Shown one piece after another: positions 8,940-17,440 of a stretch of DNA of 64,000 nt. The stretch's first letter is position 1, and each line of letters begins with the position of its first letter. A program made the translations under genes and the position numbers. The notes under the pieces were generated by a model, which was not told where the DNA came from, ran no database searches, and worked only from the letters and a program-made list of their open reading frames with translations. This DNA comes from Candidatus Heimdallarchaeota archaeon (GTDB lineage: Archaea > Asgardarchaeota > Heimdallarchaeia > Heimdallarchaeales > Kariarchaeaceae). Location: positions 358,473-422,472 of the forward strand of contig JASBSB010000007.1 of NCBI GenBank assembly GCA_030149205.1, given 5' to 3'.

Positions 8940-10379
8940 ATGAGCTTTCCTAAATTGGAACTTGTACTTATCTTACTGGTCTTAGGGATGTTTAGCATCA
9001 GCTTTAGTGTAACTGGTGCGGTGAACACACCTTCAACTCAGCTGTTGATCCAAAAGCTCAGTTCTCCCATCTCAATCAACGGAGATGCAGATTTTGCCAA
9101 TCAAGCAAAGGCAAATGGGTGGCTGGGAAATGGATCTAAATCGAATCCATATACAATTGAGAATCTTACTTTCAATCAGTCAGTAATCCAAAATGACATA
9201 GTAATACAAAATGTCCAATCCAGTTTTATAATCCGCAACAACACATTTTTAGATTTTTCAACAGGAATATTGATTAATTCAAGCAGTGCTGGAACAATTG
9301 AAAATAATAATTTTAATGGACTTTCACAAGGTATTATAATTCAGAATTCAACATCAATTAAAATTGAAAACAACACCATTTCTAACACACATTGGGGGAT
9401 TATGGTATTCAAAAGCAGTTTGATTAACATTGGATTAAATAAGGTGATTAATGGAATTATGTTGGGAATATCCATTGACAACTCAAACAAAAGTTTAATT
9501 GAAGGAAATCTGATCTTTAATATAAATTCACCTGCAGTTCTTTCATTATATAAATGCCAAAATGTGACATTGTTGGCTAACACAATAATTAATACAAAAC
9601 ATTCTTATGGTATTGAGGTACAATTTAGTGTTGATATTAATATAACAAAAAATGTAGTATCTGGAAATGGCCCCTACAGCTTTTATTTAAAATCTAATTC
9701 AAGAATTAATCTGACATTAAATAAGGGATACAACAATTCAATACAATATTTTCTCCTTAATACAACTCTTATCCAGAATCGGATGAACGCTTTTCAATCC
9801 AGAATAGCTAGAAATTTAACTTATCTAGAGGGAACCTCTGGGCATATATTAAACTGGACATTTTTAGATTCTTCCCCATTTAAGTTCGTGGTTTATAAGA
9901 ATAATACTCTTTTTAAAACTGGAAATTGGGTTTCTAACATTTCATCTATTATTAATTTCGATGGATTATCAAAGGGTATATACAATATGACTATAGTTTA
10001 TACAAATGGCTATGGTGATTCGGTCAGCTATCTTGTTTGGGTGACAGTTCTTTACAACCCTACACCAACCCCCACCCCAAGCCCTAGTCCGACTCCCACG
10101 ACTCCTGTGCCTTCTCCCACACCTACCCCTGCTCCAAGCCCTACTCCGACTCCCACGACTCCTGTGCCTTCTCCCACACCTACTCCACCCCCTAGTCCCA
10201 GTCCGACTCCCACTCCCAGTCCACCGACGCAATCCTTACCTCCCTCTGGTTCTTCTTCGAATTCACCAAACCCAACACCCCCCGTGTTCTCTCCCACCTT
10301 ACCTACGCCAGGTTTTGTGGGGGCAATTGTCCTTGTATCCCTTTTGGTGATAGTTTATGGAAAGAGAAGAAAGAAATGA
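8940..10379 (+). CDS. secreted NosD-like beta-helix surface protein with TPGF tail
   Basis: 479 aa. Order of parts: signal peptide ([17 protein letters not shown]); family module [15 protein letters not shown] followed by [13 protein letters not shown]; about ten parallel beta-helix rungs rich in Asn-x-Ser/Thr (residues 70-270); an Ig-like module ending [13 protein letters not shown]; a Pro/Thr/Ser-rich stalk built from 57-nt DNA repeats; then TPGF, a hydrophobic helix and KRRKK. The tail resembles PGF-CTERM sorting signals processed by archaeosortase in other archaea. The protein is therefore probably exported, glycosylated and attached at the cell surface. The ligand is unknown. The ATG is at the expected distance from an AT-rich promoter box. 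Three close paralogues follow. Confidence 0.85.
   Translation: MSFPKLELVLILLVLGMFSISFSVTGAVNTPSTQLLIQKLSSPISINGDADFANQAKANGWLGNGSKSNPYTIENLTFNQSVIQNDIVIQNVQSSFIIRNNTFLDFSTGILINSSSAGTIENNNFNGLSQGIIIQNSTSIKIENNTISNTHWGIMVFKSSLINIGLNKVINGIMLGISIDNSNKSLIEGNLIFNINSPAVLSLYKCQNVTLLANTIINTKHSYGIEVQFSVDINITKNVVSGNGPYSFYLKSNSRINLTLNKGYNNSIQYFLLNTTLIQNRMNAFQSRIARNLTYLEGTSGHILNWTFLDSSPFKFVVYKNNTLFKTGNWVSNISSIINFDGLSKGIYNMTIVYTNGYGDSVSYLVWVTVLYNPTPTPTPSPSPTPTTPVPSPTPTPAPSPTPTPTTPVPSPTPTPPPSPSPTPTPSPPTQSLPPSGSSSNSPNPTPPVFSPTLPTPGFVGAIVLVSLLVIVYGKRRKK
10081..10185 (+). repeat. 57-nt tandem repeat in the Pro-rich stalk
   Basis: The unit beginning GCCCTAGTCCGACTCCCACG at 10081 recurs at 10138 with a few changes, a period of 57 nt or 19 residues. 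A degenerate shorter copy follows after 10190. It encodes Thr-Pro/Ser-Pro repeats of the wall-spanning stalk. Confidence 0.85.
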
Positions 10380-10469
10380 TCAGAATTAAAATTCAGATTA
10401 ATATGAACTGATTACTTCAACAATTATCTACGGAAAATAAATTACTCAACAGGTAAATCCTAATCATAT

Positions 10470-10592
10470 TTGGATTCTTTACTGATATATCCAGAAATTT
10501 ATACTCTTACCCAAAAATTAGCTGAGAAATTAGAAGACATAGATAAAGACTTGAAAGATAAGTTGAATAAATTTAGCGACCTTTCAACCTAA
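10470..10592 (+). pseudogene. short helical frame, probable gene remnant
   Basis: A frame starting with TTG encodes 40 aa including LTQKLAEKLEDIDKDLKDKL, a strongly amphipathic, coiled-coil-like helix. The upstream in-frame codon before 10464 is a stop. It may be a small protein or the 3' end of a decayed gene. No family recognised. Confidence 0.25.
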
Positions 10593-10694
10593 ATATCTGT
10601 TCAAAATCAATAAAAGGAAAATAGCTTCTTTCAAATGTTCTCTAGATATGAAACCATCACCAATTTTCACATTCCTCCTCCTTTCAGGGGAAAG

Positions 10695-10704
10695 ATATTT
10701 TATC
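10695..10704 (+). promoter_or_regulatory. TATA box of the ravA-viaA operon
   Basis: ATATTTTATC is centred 26 nt before the ATG at 10726, placing transcription start at or next to the start codon. Confidence 0.5.
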
Positions 10705-10725
10705 AGGCAATAAAATCCACATTCT

Positions 10726-12426
10726 ATGAGGGAGAGATTTACATCTCTACTGGACAGTTTAAATGACGGGCTCTATGAGCGTGAAGAACAGGTTAAGATG
10801 GTGTTTTTGGCTGCCATGAGTGGCGAGTCCATCTTCTTGCTTGGCCCACCTGGTGTTGCCAAGTCATTGATTGCAAGGAGGCTGAAGTATGCCTTCAAGG
10901 ATGCCACGACCTTTGAGTATCTTATGAATCGATTCTCCACACCCGAGGAGATTTTTGGACCGATATCCATCTCCAAGCTGCGTGATGAGGACAAACTTGA
11001 GCGGGTGACTGAGAGCTATCTGCCATCTTCAAACATCGCCTTTTTGGATGAGATCTGGAAGGCTGGTCCATCGATTCAGAACACACTGCTGACAATTATC
11101 AACGAGCGTATCTTTCGGAATGGCACACAGGTGCAGAGGGTTCCCCTTCTCACCCTGATTGCTGCCTCAAACGAGCTCCCAGCTGAGAATCAGGGGTTGG
11201 AGGCACTCTGGGATCGGTTTATAATCCGTATGCTTGTTGACAACATCGAGGACAAGGGGAGATTCTCAGCGATGATCTCAGACACAGATGTAGAGGAGAC
11301 AGTTGAAATGGATGAGAAGCTCAGGGTATCCTTTGATGAGCACAGAAAGTTTCAGTCAGAGATAGCCAAGGTTGTTGTGCCAGGTGAGATCTTCTCAGTC
11401 ATTGATTACATCCGTCTGAAGATCAAGGAGTACAACAGTGTGGAGATCAATGAGAAAAAGATCTATGTGTCTGATAGACGGTGGAAGAAGATCATCAAGA
11501 TTCTTCGAACCTCAGCCTTCATCAACGGTCGCAAGAAGGTTGATCTGATGGATTGCTTTCTTATAGCAGACATGATCTGGAGTGTCCCAGAACAGCAGGA
11601 GCAGATCAGGCTCATGATCAGGGACGCAATCACAGAGAATGGGTACTCTTCAGAGGTAAACCTCAGCTCCATAGAGGATGAAATTGAGAAACTTGACATT
11701 GAGACAAAGAAAGAAACCATGATTTTGAACAAGGAGTCATACCAGACTTACATCACTAAAAAAACCAAGCATAATGGCAAAACCATCGATGTTTATCAGT
11801 TATCTGCCTTTTATAATGATTATAATAAAACTCAGCTCAATCCGCAGTTCAAGTATGTCTGTTTTCGAGATAAAAACTTAAACAAAGTTGTGCAGGGTTC
11901 CCCACTTGATTTTTTTGATGGCAATCTCAAACTTATTCACACTAATTCGTTAAATCAAAAAAATGGGGACGACTTTAGAGATCAGAGTAATCATACTTTC
12001 ACACTTGCAATGACAAGTAAGGAGAAGGCATATGCAATTTTAAAGAAACCTCATCCTATATTGGTAACAGAGTGGGATCGCAAGGCAGATGCACTCATTG
12101 CTCAGATTACAAAAATAGAGGCTGAATTAAAGCAGAAGGAGGCAAGGGACTTTCAATCTCTGAAAGAGAACCTTTTTGTTGATCCATCAAAGGCAGAGCA
12201 CATCCTTGTGAATCTAAAGAACACGTACAAGCGACTGAGCAAGGAGAAGATCTTAATCGATGAGGTCAAACACACCTATGCCAATATTGAGGATGGAAAG
12301 CGGGTAAACCTGGAGGATCTTATGAAATTTGCAGGGATAAAGCGTTCAACAGATTCAGGTGATGTTGAGACTCCTGAAGCTCTAGGTAACTTGTTTAAAA
12401 AGATGGATAGGTTGATGAAATCGTAG
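10726..12426 (+). CDS. ravA: MoxR/RavA-type AAA+ ATPase
   Basis: 566 aa. N-terminal AAA+ domain with Walker A GPPGVAKS (40-47), Walker B AFLDEIW (105-111), a sensor with AASNE and the MNRFSTPEEIFGPISI stretch that is characteristic of the RavA branch of MoxR ATPases. The C-terminal 240 residues are charged and divergent, corresponding in position to the LARA and helical parts of RavA. These ATPases act as chaperones together with a VWA-domain partner, which is the next gene (15 nt gap). Residues about 340-440 look less conserved in style (more basic, AT-richer codons), possibly an insertion. In bacteria the pair matures or repairs metal/respiratory enzymes; the archaeal target is unknown. Confidence 0.9.
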   Translation: MRERFTSLLDSLNDGLYEREEQVKMVFLAAMSGESIFLLGPPGVAKSLIARRLKYAFKDATTFEYLMNRFSTPEEIFGPISISKLRDEDKLERVTESYLPSSNIAFLDEIWKAGPSIQNTLLTIINERIFRNGTQVQRVPLLTLIAASNELPAENQGLEALWDRFIIRMLVDNIEDKGRFSAMISDTDVEETVEMDEKLRVSFDEHRKFQSEIAKVVVPGEIFSVIDYIRLKIKEYNSVEINEKKIYVSDRRWKKIIKILRTSAFINGRKKVDLMDCFLIADMIWSVPEQQEQIRLMIRDAITENGYSSEVNLSSIEDEIEKLDIETKKETMILNKESYQTYITKKTKHNGKTIDVYQLSAFYNDYNKTQLNPQFKYVCFRDKNLNKVVQGSPLDFFDGNLKLIHTNSLNQKNGDDFRDQSNHTFTLAMTSKEKAYAILKKPHPILVTEWDRKADALIAQITKIEAELKQKEARDFQSLKENLFVDPSKAEHILVNLKNTYKRLSKEKILIDEVKHTYANIEDGKRVNLEDLMKFAGIKRSTDSGDVETPEALGNLFKKMDRLMKS

Positions 12427-12441
12427 ATTGGTGTAGGATAG

Positions 12442-14079
12442 GTGTCTAGAGAAATGAGTCAGGAGGAATCCGAAAAAACTACCCTTGAGTCTCTGCTCAA
12501 GCTGGGGTTGTATCTACAGGAATCCAAGACCCAAATTATCCTGCAGGAGTGGGAGGCTAGAATGAGTGGTTCCTCTTCAGCTAAGGGTTCGCAGAGCATG
12601 TATTCTGACATTCTGGGGGACGTGTTTTCTGGATCAACAGGAGATGTTCTCCGATCACATTCAGGAATTGAGAAGCAGGTTTTACAGGATCTTGTCAGTG
12701 GTCTGAATGAGCTTGAGAAATATGGGTTGACAAACCATCCCTATGTGGAGGAAGAGATTGATTACAATAACTGGGCAGAGCAGAACCCCCAGGATCAGGA
12801 TAATTCTGCTTTGCTCTCCAGCATCTCCAACTATTACACAGATGAACAGTTCAACCTGAAGTTTTTTGAGGACAAGATTGAGGAGATGAACCGATCAAAG
12901 AAGGTGGATGAGTCAATGAGGGCTGCCCTTGCAGAGCAGATGCTCGAGCGCTGGGATGCACAGTTGACCCGTAAAAAGGACGTTTGGTACTTCAATGAGC
13001 TGGAGAAGTTTCGGAAGAAATTTGTGGAGGAGCTGTACAAGCAGACAGAACAATTTCTTGAGATGAAGGACATCCTTGCCCCCTTCACAGATGAGGTTGG
13101 CCGGCTTTGGGATCTTTCCAAGGGTTTTTGGAAGGATGTAAACTTTGAGATCCTGCGTCACCATGCCCAGTTGATCAAGGAACAGCCAGAGTTTCTGGAG
13201 TTGGCAAAGTATCTTGGAAGAATGCAGGCAGAAAGAAGTGAGCTGATAGAGGAGAAGATTCAGTCCACCTCGCTGCGACCAGAATTCATCACAGACAAAA
13301 GTCTGAAGGAGGAGCTGGTGGGTATCAGAGAAAGCAATGACATCAACAACCTCCTCTCCTCAGAGGTTGCCCTGCTTGGCAATGAGCAGACAGAGCTTCT
13401 CTTCTTTCTGAAGCTCTCAGAGAGGAAACTGTTGACCTATGACTTTCATGGCTTCACCTCAGTCCAAAAAGAGGTTGAGACAGAGGAACTGACACAGAGG
13501 GAGGATGATGAAAAGGAGGAGATGGGGCCGATCATCATCTGTGTTGACACGAGTGGGTCTATGGCTGGCCCACCAGAACGGGTTGCAAAGACACTGTGCT
13601 TTGCCATATTAAGAGAGGCACTGTTGCAGCAGCGGAAGTGTTTTCTGATCACCTTTTCAACAGGTATCAAAACCCTTGAGCTGAGCAACCTTGAGAAGGA
13701 TCTGACGGGTCTGATAAAGTTTCTCTCTTTCTCATTTCATGGTGGTACAGATGCGACACCTGCCCTTCAGGAGAGTCTGAGAGCCCTTACTGTGAAAGAC
13801 TATGAACGGGCAGATGTGCTGATGATCTCTGATTTTGTCATGGGGAGCCTCCCTGACTCTATCAGGACAGATATAAAGAATCAGCAGGAGAAAGACACGC
13901 GATTTCACAGTCTGGTCATTGCCAGCTCTGGGAATCAGCAGGTGATTGATGTGTTTGACAACAACTGGGTCTATGATGCATCGAGCCAGAAACCCTTCAA
14001 ACAGATCCTTGAAAAGCTGGAGGGGCTTCGACAGCGGTCTGAGTCTCAAAGCAAGCAGAAGCAAAACTTAGATGCGTAA
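12442..14079 (+). CDS. viaA: ViaA-like VWA domain protein
   Basis: 545 aa, GTG start (ATG at 12454 is the alternative). The N-terminal 340 residues are helical and charged. The C-terminal third is a von Willebrand factor A domain with an intact MIDAS: D369-T-S371-G-S373, later a Thr in HGGTDATPAL and Asp in MISDF. This fits ViaA, the partner of RavA ATPases, which binds metal through the MIDAS and recruits clients. It is 15 nt downstream of the ATPase gene and surely co-transcribed. Length is a little above the bacterial ViaA norm (about 480). Soluble, cytoplasmic or membrane-peripheral. Confidence 0.88.
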   Translation: MSREMSQEESEKTTLESLLKLGLYLQESKTQIILQEWEARMSGSSSAKGSQSMYSDILGDVFSGSTGDVLRSHSGIEKQVLQDLVSGLNELEKYGLTNHPYVEEEIDYNNWAEQNPQDQDNSALLSSISNYYTDEQFNLKFFEDKIEEMNRSKKVDESMRAALAEQMLERWDAQLTRKKDVWYFNELEKFRKKFVEELYKQTEQFLEMKDILAPFTDEVGRLWDLSKGFWKDVNFEILRHHAQLIKEQPEFLELAKYLGRMQAERSELIEEKIQSTSLRPEFITDKSLKEELVGIRESNDINNLLSSEVALLGNEQTELLFFLKLSERKLLTYDFHGFTSVQKEVETEELTQREDDEKEEMGPIIICVDTSGSMAGPPERVAKTLCFAILREALLQQRKCFLITFSTGIKTLELSNLEKDLTGLIKFLSFSFHGGTDATPALQESLRALTVKDYERADVLMISDFVMGSLPDSIRTDIKNQQEKDTRFHSLVIASSGNQQVIDVFDNNWVYDASSQKPFKQILEKLEGLRQRSESQSKQKQNLDA

Positions 14080-14081
14080 TA

Positions 14082-14104
14082 AAAACCGATGACCTGATGG
14101 TTTT
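14082..14104 (+). terminator. hairpin just after viaA
   Basis: AAAACC (14082-14087) and GGTTTT (14099-14104) form inverted arms around an 11-nt loop, three nt after the viaA stop. No T-tract follows directly, so termination is only a possibility. Confidence 0.25.
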
Positions 14105-14334
14105 GGACATTATTAGACAAGTGTTTACGAATGTTCTCTTGCTTAAGCAGCTTGGAGACCTAACGCTGACATGTCAAATTGAGGTGAGAAGAGGTTTCAC
14201 GCTTACTCATTCAATGCCATGTTTCATATATTCTTTGTACGGCTGTACCTGTGCTTAGTGATGCAATCAGAAGGCACACATAACTTTATCTTGTGTAGTG
14301 AATCTTTAAATAATTTTTATCACTTTAATATTTA

Positions 14335-15594
14335 TTGAATAACTATAAATTATATACAATTTCAGTGAGAAATGTTAAGGTAAAGCTACTGATCCTTCTG
14401 CTCATTATAGGTGGGTTATGGGAGGTCTCTCTGTCCTACAATCAAAGCATCCCCGTCTTGGCGTTGTCTCCAGCACCTCATCCTTCAAAAACACTTAGTC
14501 CACTGAAGGTCAGCCCTCCGATCTCAATCTACGGAGATACTGACTTTGCTAACCAAGCGATGGTAAATGGGTGGCTGGGCAACGGATCCAAATCAAATCC
14601 CTACATTATTAAGGACTTGATTATTGACGGGGGTGGGAAAAACAATGGGATCTCAATTTCTAACACAAAAGTGTATTTTAAGCTTTCTAACAACACAATA
14701 ACTAATACTTCTAGGGGTATCTTTCTGTACTTTAGTGGAAATTCAACAGTAAATGGGAACTTTGTGAACAAAACTAGAGATTATGGGGTCTTTCTGTACT
14801 TTAGTGGAAATTCAACAGTGAGTGGCAACACAGTGAGCAATAGCAACACAAAGGGGATATTTCTTTACTCAAGCCACAATTCAACAATTAGTGGAAATAG
14901 GATCAATAGTAGTAATCAAGGAATCTACCTTTACTCAAGTAATTCTTTAGTTATAAAGGGTAATTTATTCACAAACTGTAATGAAAGTCTCTATCTTTTA
15001 CGTAGTCAAGATTCTCAATTAATTCAAAACATATTCTGTAGGAATTGTTTTCCTATAGTTGATTCTGGTCTAAGAATTTCATATCGTTTTAACCTCATGC
15101 AACCAAACAATACAAATGATATGACGTTCTTGGAAAAGTCTTCTGGACACACCTTAAATTGGACGATCTTGGATGACAAACCAGGGACATATATTTTATA
15201 CAAAAACTCCACAATATTCAAGAGTGGCACCTGGTCCTCAGGTGTTGCCACTAATGTGAGTTTTGATGGACTCACACATGGAACTTACAACATGACAATA
15301 GTTTTCACAAATGGATATGGTGACTCGGTCAGTTATCTTATCTGGGTGAATGTTCTTTACAACCCAAACCTACCCACCCCTAGTCCCACTCCCACAACTC
15401 CTGAGCCTTCACCCACCCCTACTCCGACTCCTAACCCCACTCCCACGACTCCAGTACCTTCATCAACCCCAACGATCACTCCTCCTACTTCCACCCCAAC
15501 CCTGCCAATCCCTGGATTTTTGCTGATATTAACCCTGGCAGTTCTAATCTTTGTAGGTGTTAGTAGCAAGAAAAGAAAACGATTGAGATATTGA
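14335..15594 (+). CDS. secreted NosD-like beta-helix surface protein with TPGF-type tail
   Basis: 419 aa. TTG start, supported by TTTAAATAA centred 26 nt upstream; a GTG at 14365 is an alternative nearer the signal peptide (VKLLILLLIIGGLW). After the signal comes the shared module ([28 protein letters not shown]), five or six beta-helix rungs (about 90-235), the Ig-like module (HTLNWTILD to [11 protein letters not shown]), a Pro/Thr stalk, then IPGF, a hydrophobic helix and KKRKRLRY. Two adjacent rungs share an almost identical 30-nt stretch 69 nt apart, showing growth by rung duplication. It is a shorter paralogue of the protein encoded at 8940. Confidence 0.85.
   Translation: MNNYKLYTISVRNVKVKLLILLLIIGGLWEVSLSYNQSIPVLALSPAPHPSKTLSPLKVSPPISIYGDTDFANQAMVNGWLGNGSKSNPYIIKDLIIDGGGKNNGISISNTKVYFKLSNNTITNTSRGIFLYFSGNSTVNGNFVNKTRDYGVFLYFSGNSTVSGNTVSNSNTKGIFLYSSHNSTISGNRINSSNQGIYLYSSNSLVIKGNLFTNCNESLYLLRSQDSQLIQNIFCRNCFPIVDSGLRISYRFNLMQPNNTNDMTFLEKSSGHTLNWTILDDKPGTYILYKNSTIFKSGTWSSGVATNVSFDGLTHGTYNMTIVFTNGYGDSVSYLIWVNVLYNPNLPTPSPTPTTPEPSPTPTPTPNPTPTTPVPSSTPTITPPTSTPTLPIPGFLLILTLAVLIFVGVSSKKRKRLRY
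14720..14819 (+). repeat. 69-nt rung duplication inside beta-helix gene
   Basis: TCTTTCTGTACTTTAGTGGA and the following ten bases occur at 14720 and again at 14789, a period of 69 nt (23 residues, one beta-helix turn). Confidence 0.8.
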
Positions 15595-15802
15595 ATTTAT
15601 GAGTGTTAAAACCCGATAACAGACATTTAAATTTTAATTTACTAATGGTGAAATCTATATCATGGTTTTGGGGGTGAGATCATTGCAATAAGCGTACAGA
15701 TTTATCCGGGATATTGGCATCATATCTTTGGATCCTCTTTTTTGAGACAATTAAATGCTTAAAATTGTTTAAATAATTACAGTATAAACTCCCCTATCCA
15801 AC

Positions 15803-15833
15803 AACCCTTAAATGTCTATTTTACATTACAAAC
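15803..15833 (+). promoter_or_regulatory. promoter block duplicated with the gene
   Basis: A 31-nt block beginning AACCCTTAAATGT matches 17408-17438 with three mismatches. TTAAAT (15808-15813) is centred 25.5 nt before the ATG at 15836, which argues for a leaderless mRNA and for that start. Confidence 0.6.
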
Positions 15834-15835
15834 CT

Positions 15836-17221
15836 ATGAGGCATCTTATACCAATGTTTGTCTTTCTTTTGCTTCTACTGGGTGTTGCACCCACCTCCTC
15901 TGGAACCTCTCACTCTCTGAACCCAACAAGCCAATTAACCACAAACAAATACAGTCTTCCGATATCCATCAGCGGAAATGTGGACTTTATCAATCAGGCA
16001 AAACAAAATGGATGGAGAGGAAACGGCTCAAGCAGCAACCCCTATTATATTGAGAATCTAGTGATTGATGGGAATGACTCCTTTTTTGGGATAGTAATTC
16101 AGAACACGGATCTCTACTTTGTGATTAATAACACCAAAATCACAAATTGTCAGTATGGCATCTACATCAGAAAATCATCGAATTTTATAGTCTCTTCCAA
16201 CACTGTGACTAACAGTAGGGTTGGGTTATATCTTTGGAAAAGTAATTATGGGACTCTGTCAGGAAATACTGTGTCTCAGACCGCAGATTCAGGGATTAGG
16301 GTTGAGGAAAGCAATTATTCAACTCTCTCAAACAACACGGTTTCTGGTGGAAATAGCACAGGAATATTCATTACAGATAGTATGCTTCTTAACGTGTTAA
16401 ATAACTCTGTCTATGACGTTCGAAGCACAGGAATCGAACTTTATCGGGGGTTTAAGGTGGATGTTTCTGATAACTCTGTTTCCGGCAGTTATGACGGGAT
16501 AACAGTTTATAATACCCCTAACTCTACTGTTAGTGGAAACAGGGTTTCTCAAAGTACTGGGGATGGGATCAGACTTTCAAGCAGTATCAACTCAATCCTG
16601 CGTAAAAATGTTGCACATGATAATTTAGTGGGGATAAGGGTGGGTGATTCCAGTGGTTGTTTGCTATTGAACAACATGGCCTTTAATAACAGTAAATATG
16701 GAATAACTGTCTCCTTTGGAAAAGAAAATGGTCTGATAAAGAATATTGCTTTTAACAATGCAGAGCAGTTCAATTTGACTATGAGTGCTGTTAGCACCTT
16801 ACGGATGAATTTGGCACAGTCAAGTAAGGTGAGATCACTTTCAGTAAGAGAGAATTCAATCGGAAGCAGCCTCAACTGGACGATCCTTGATTCTAAACCA
16901 ACTTCCTATTCAGTTTACAAAAACTCCACACTGTTTTCATCCGGTACTTGGGTATCCGGTTTCAACTCAGTTAACCCTGGCAATATTAGTACGGGAACCT
17001 ACAATCTAACAGTTGTCTTCAAAAATGGGTATGGTGATGTTGTTCAATATTTGGTTTGGGTAAAAGTGATTCCTGCTTCTGCTGCCAAAGCATCCACAAC
17101 AACCCCTACACTCCCCACCTCTAGAGTCACAACCCCAGGAATACCTTGGTATGTAAGTATTGTTTTAATTCTTATTTTGGCAGTGGTGAAAAGAAAGCCT
17201 GCAAGATCGATAAAGTTGTGA
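15836..17221 (+). CDS. secreted NosD-like beta-helix surface protein with TPG tail
   Basis: 461 aa from the ATG at 15836. The earlier in-frame ATG at 15812 overlaps the TATA box, and alignment with the next paralogue supports 15836. Parts: signal peptide (LIPMFVFLLLLLGVAPTSSG), shared module (PISISGNVDFINQAK, NGWRGNGSSSNPY), about twelve beta-helix rungs (residues 85-320), Ig-like module (SSLNWTILD to YGDVVQYLVWV), short Thr-rich stalk, TPGI + hydrophobic helix + KRKPARSIKL. It is probably surface-attached. The closest relative is the protein encoded at 17441, with which it shares rung sequences such as VGLYLWKSN/VGVYLWKSN and its promoter. Confidence 0.86.
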   Translation: MRHLIPMFVFLLLLLGVAPTSSGTSHSLNPTSQLTTNKYSLPISISGNVDFINQAKQNGWRGNGSSSNPYYIENLVIDGNDSFFGIVIQNTDLYFVINNTKITNCQYGIYIRKSSNFIVSSNTVTNSRVGLYLWKSNYGTLSGNTVSQTADSGIRVEESNYSTLSNNTVSGGNSTGIFITDSMLLNVLNNSVYDVRSTGIELYRGFKVDVSDNSVSGSYDGITVYNTPNSTVSGNRVSQSTGDGIRLSSSINSILRKNVAHDNLVGIRVGDSSGCLLLNNMAFNNSKYGITVSFGKENGLIKNIAFNNAEQFNLTMSAVSTLRMNLAQSSKVRSLSVRENSIGSSLNWTILDSKPTSYSVYKNSTLFSSGTWVSGFNSVNPGNISTGTYNLTVVFKNGYGDVVQYLVWVKVIPASAAKASTTTPTLPTSRVTTPGIPWYVSIVLILILAVVKRKPARSIKL

Positions 17222-17261
17222 AACCCAGTTATAATAGGCTGGTTCTTGGGTAAACCATGTG

Positions 17262-17289
17262 ATTGATTGATTTTTTATCAACAATCAAT
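17262..17289 (+). terminator. hairpin downstream of beta-helix gene
   Basis: ATTGATTG (17262-17269) and CAATCAAT (17282-17289) are perfect 8-nt inverted arms with a T6 run in the loop, 40 nt after the stop at 17221. Probable 3' end of that transcript. Confidence 0.35.
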
Positions 17290-17407
17290 AAAAGAAAACT
17301 AACCAAATCACTCTGGATCCAAATTTATTTCCGAAATTATCTTCTTTTTACAAATTTTGTTGATTGTATTTTTCAAGATTTTTTACACGGAACCAAATTT
17401 ATCTCAT

Positions 17408-17438
17408 AACCCTTAAATGTGAATTTTACATCACAAAC
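17408..17438 (+). promoter_or_regulatory. promoter block, copy of the one at 15803
   Basis: 28 of 31 nt match the upstream block of the previous paralogue. TTAAAT (17413-17418) is centred 25.5 nt before the GTG at 17441, exactly as in the other copy. Confidence 0.6.
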
Positions 17439-17440
17439 AC

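Larger units (their letters stand above)
10380..10725. other. intergenic region with ravA promoter
   Basis: It contains a 40-codon coding-like frame (10470-10592, listed separately) and the TATA-like box of the following operon. Nothing else is supported. Confidence 0.4.

Noticed and set aside
9969..10297. Minus-strand frames rich in Gly/Arg or Gly/Val
   Set aside because: They are the reverse reading of the Pro/Thr-rich stalk of the 8940 gene; composition is explained by the repeats. The same holds for 15357-15569.
14082..14104. GATGA and CTGA within a hairpin, as in a C/D box RNA
   Set aside because: The two boxes are adjacent in the loop rather than at the two ends of a 50-70-nt RNA, and no C'/D' pair is present.
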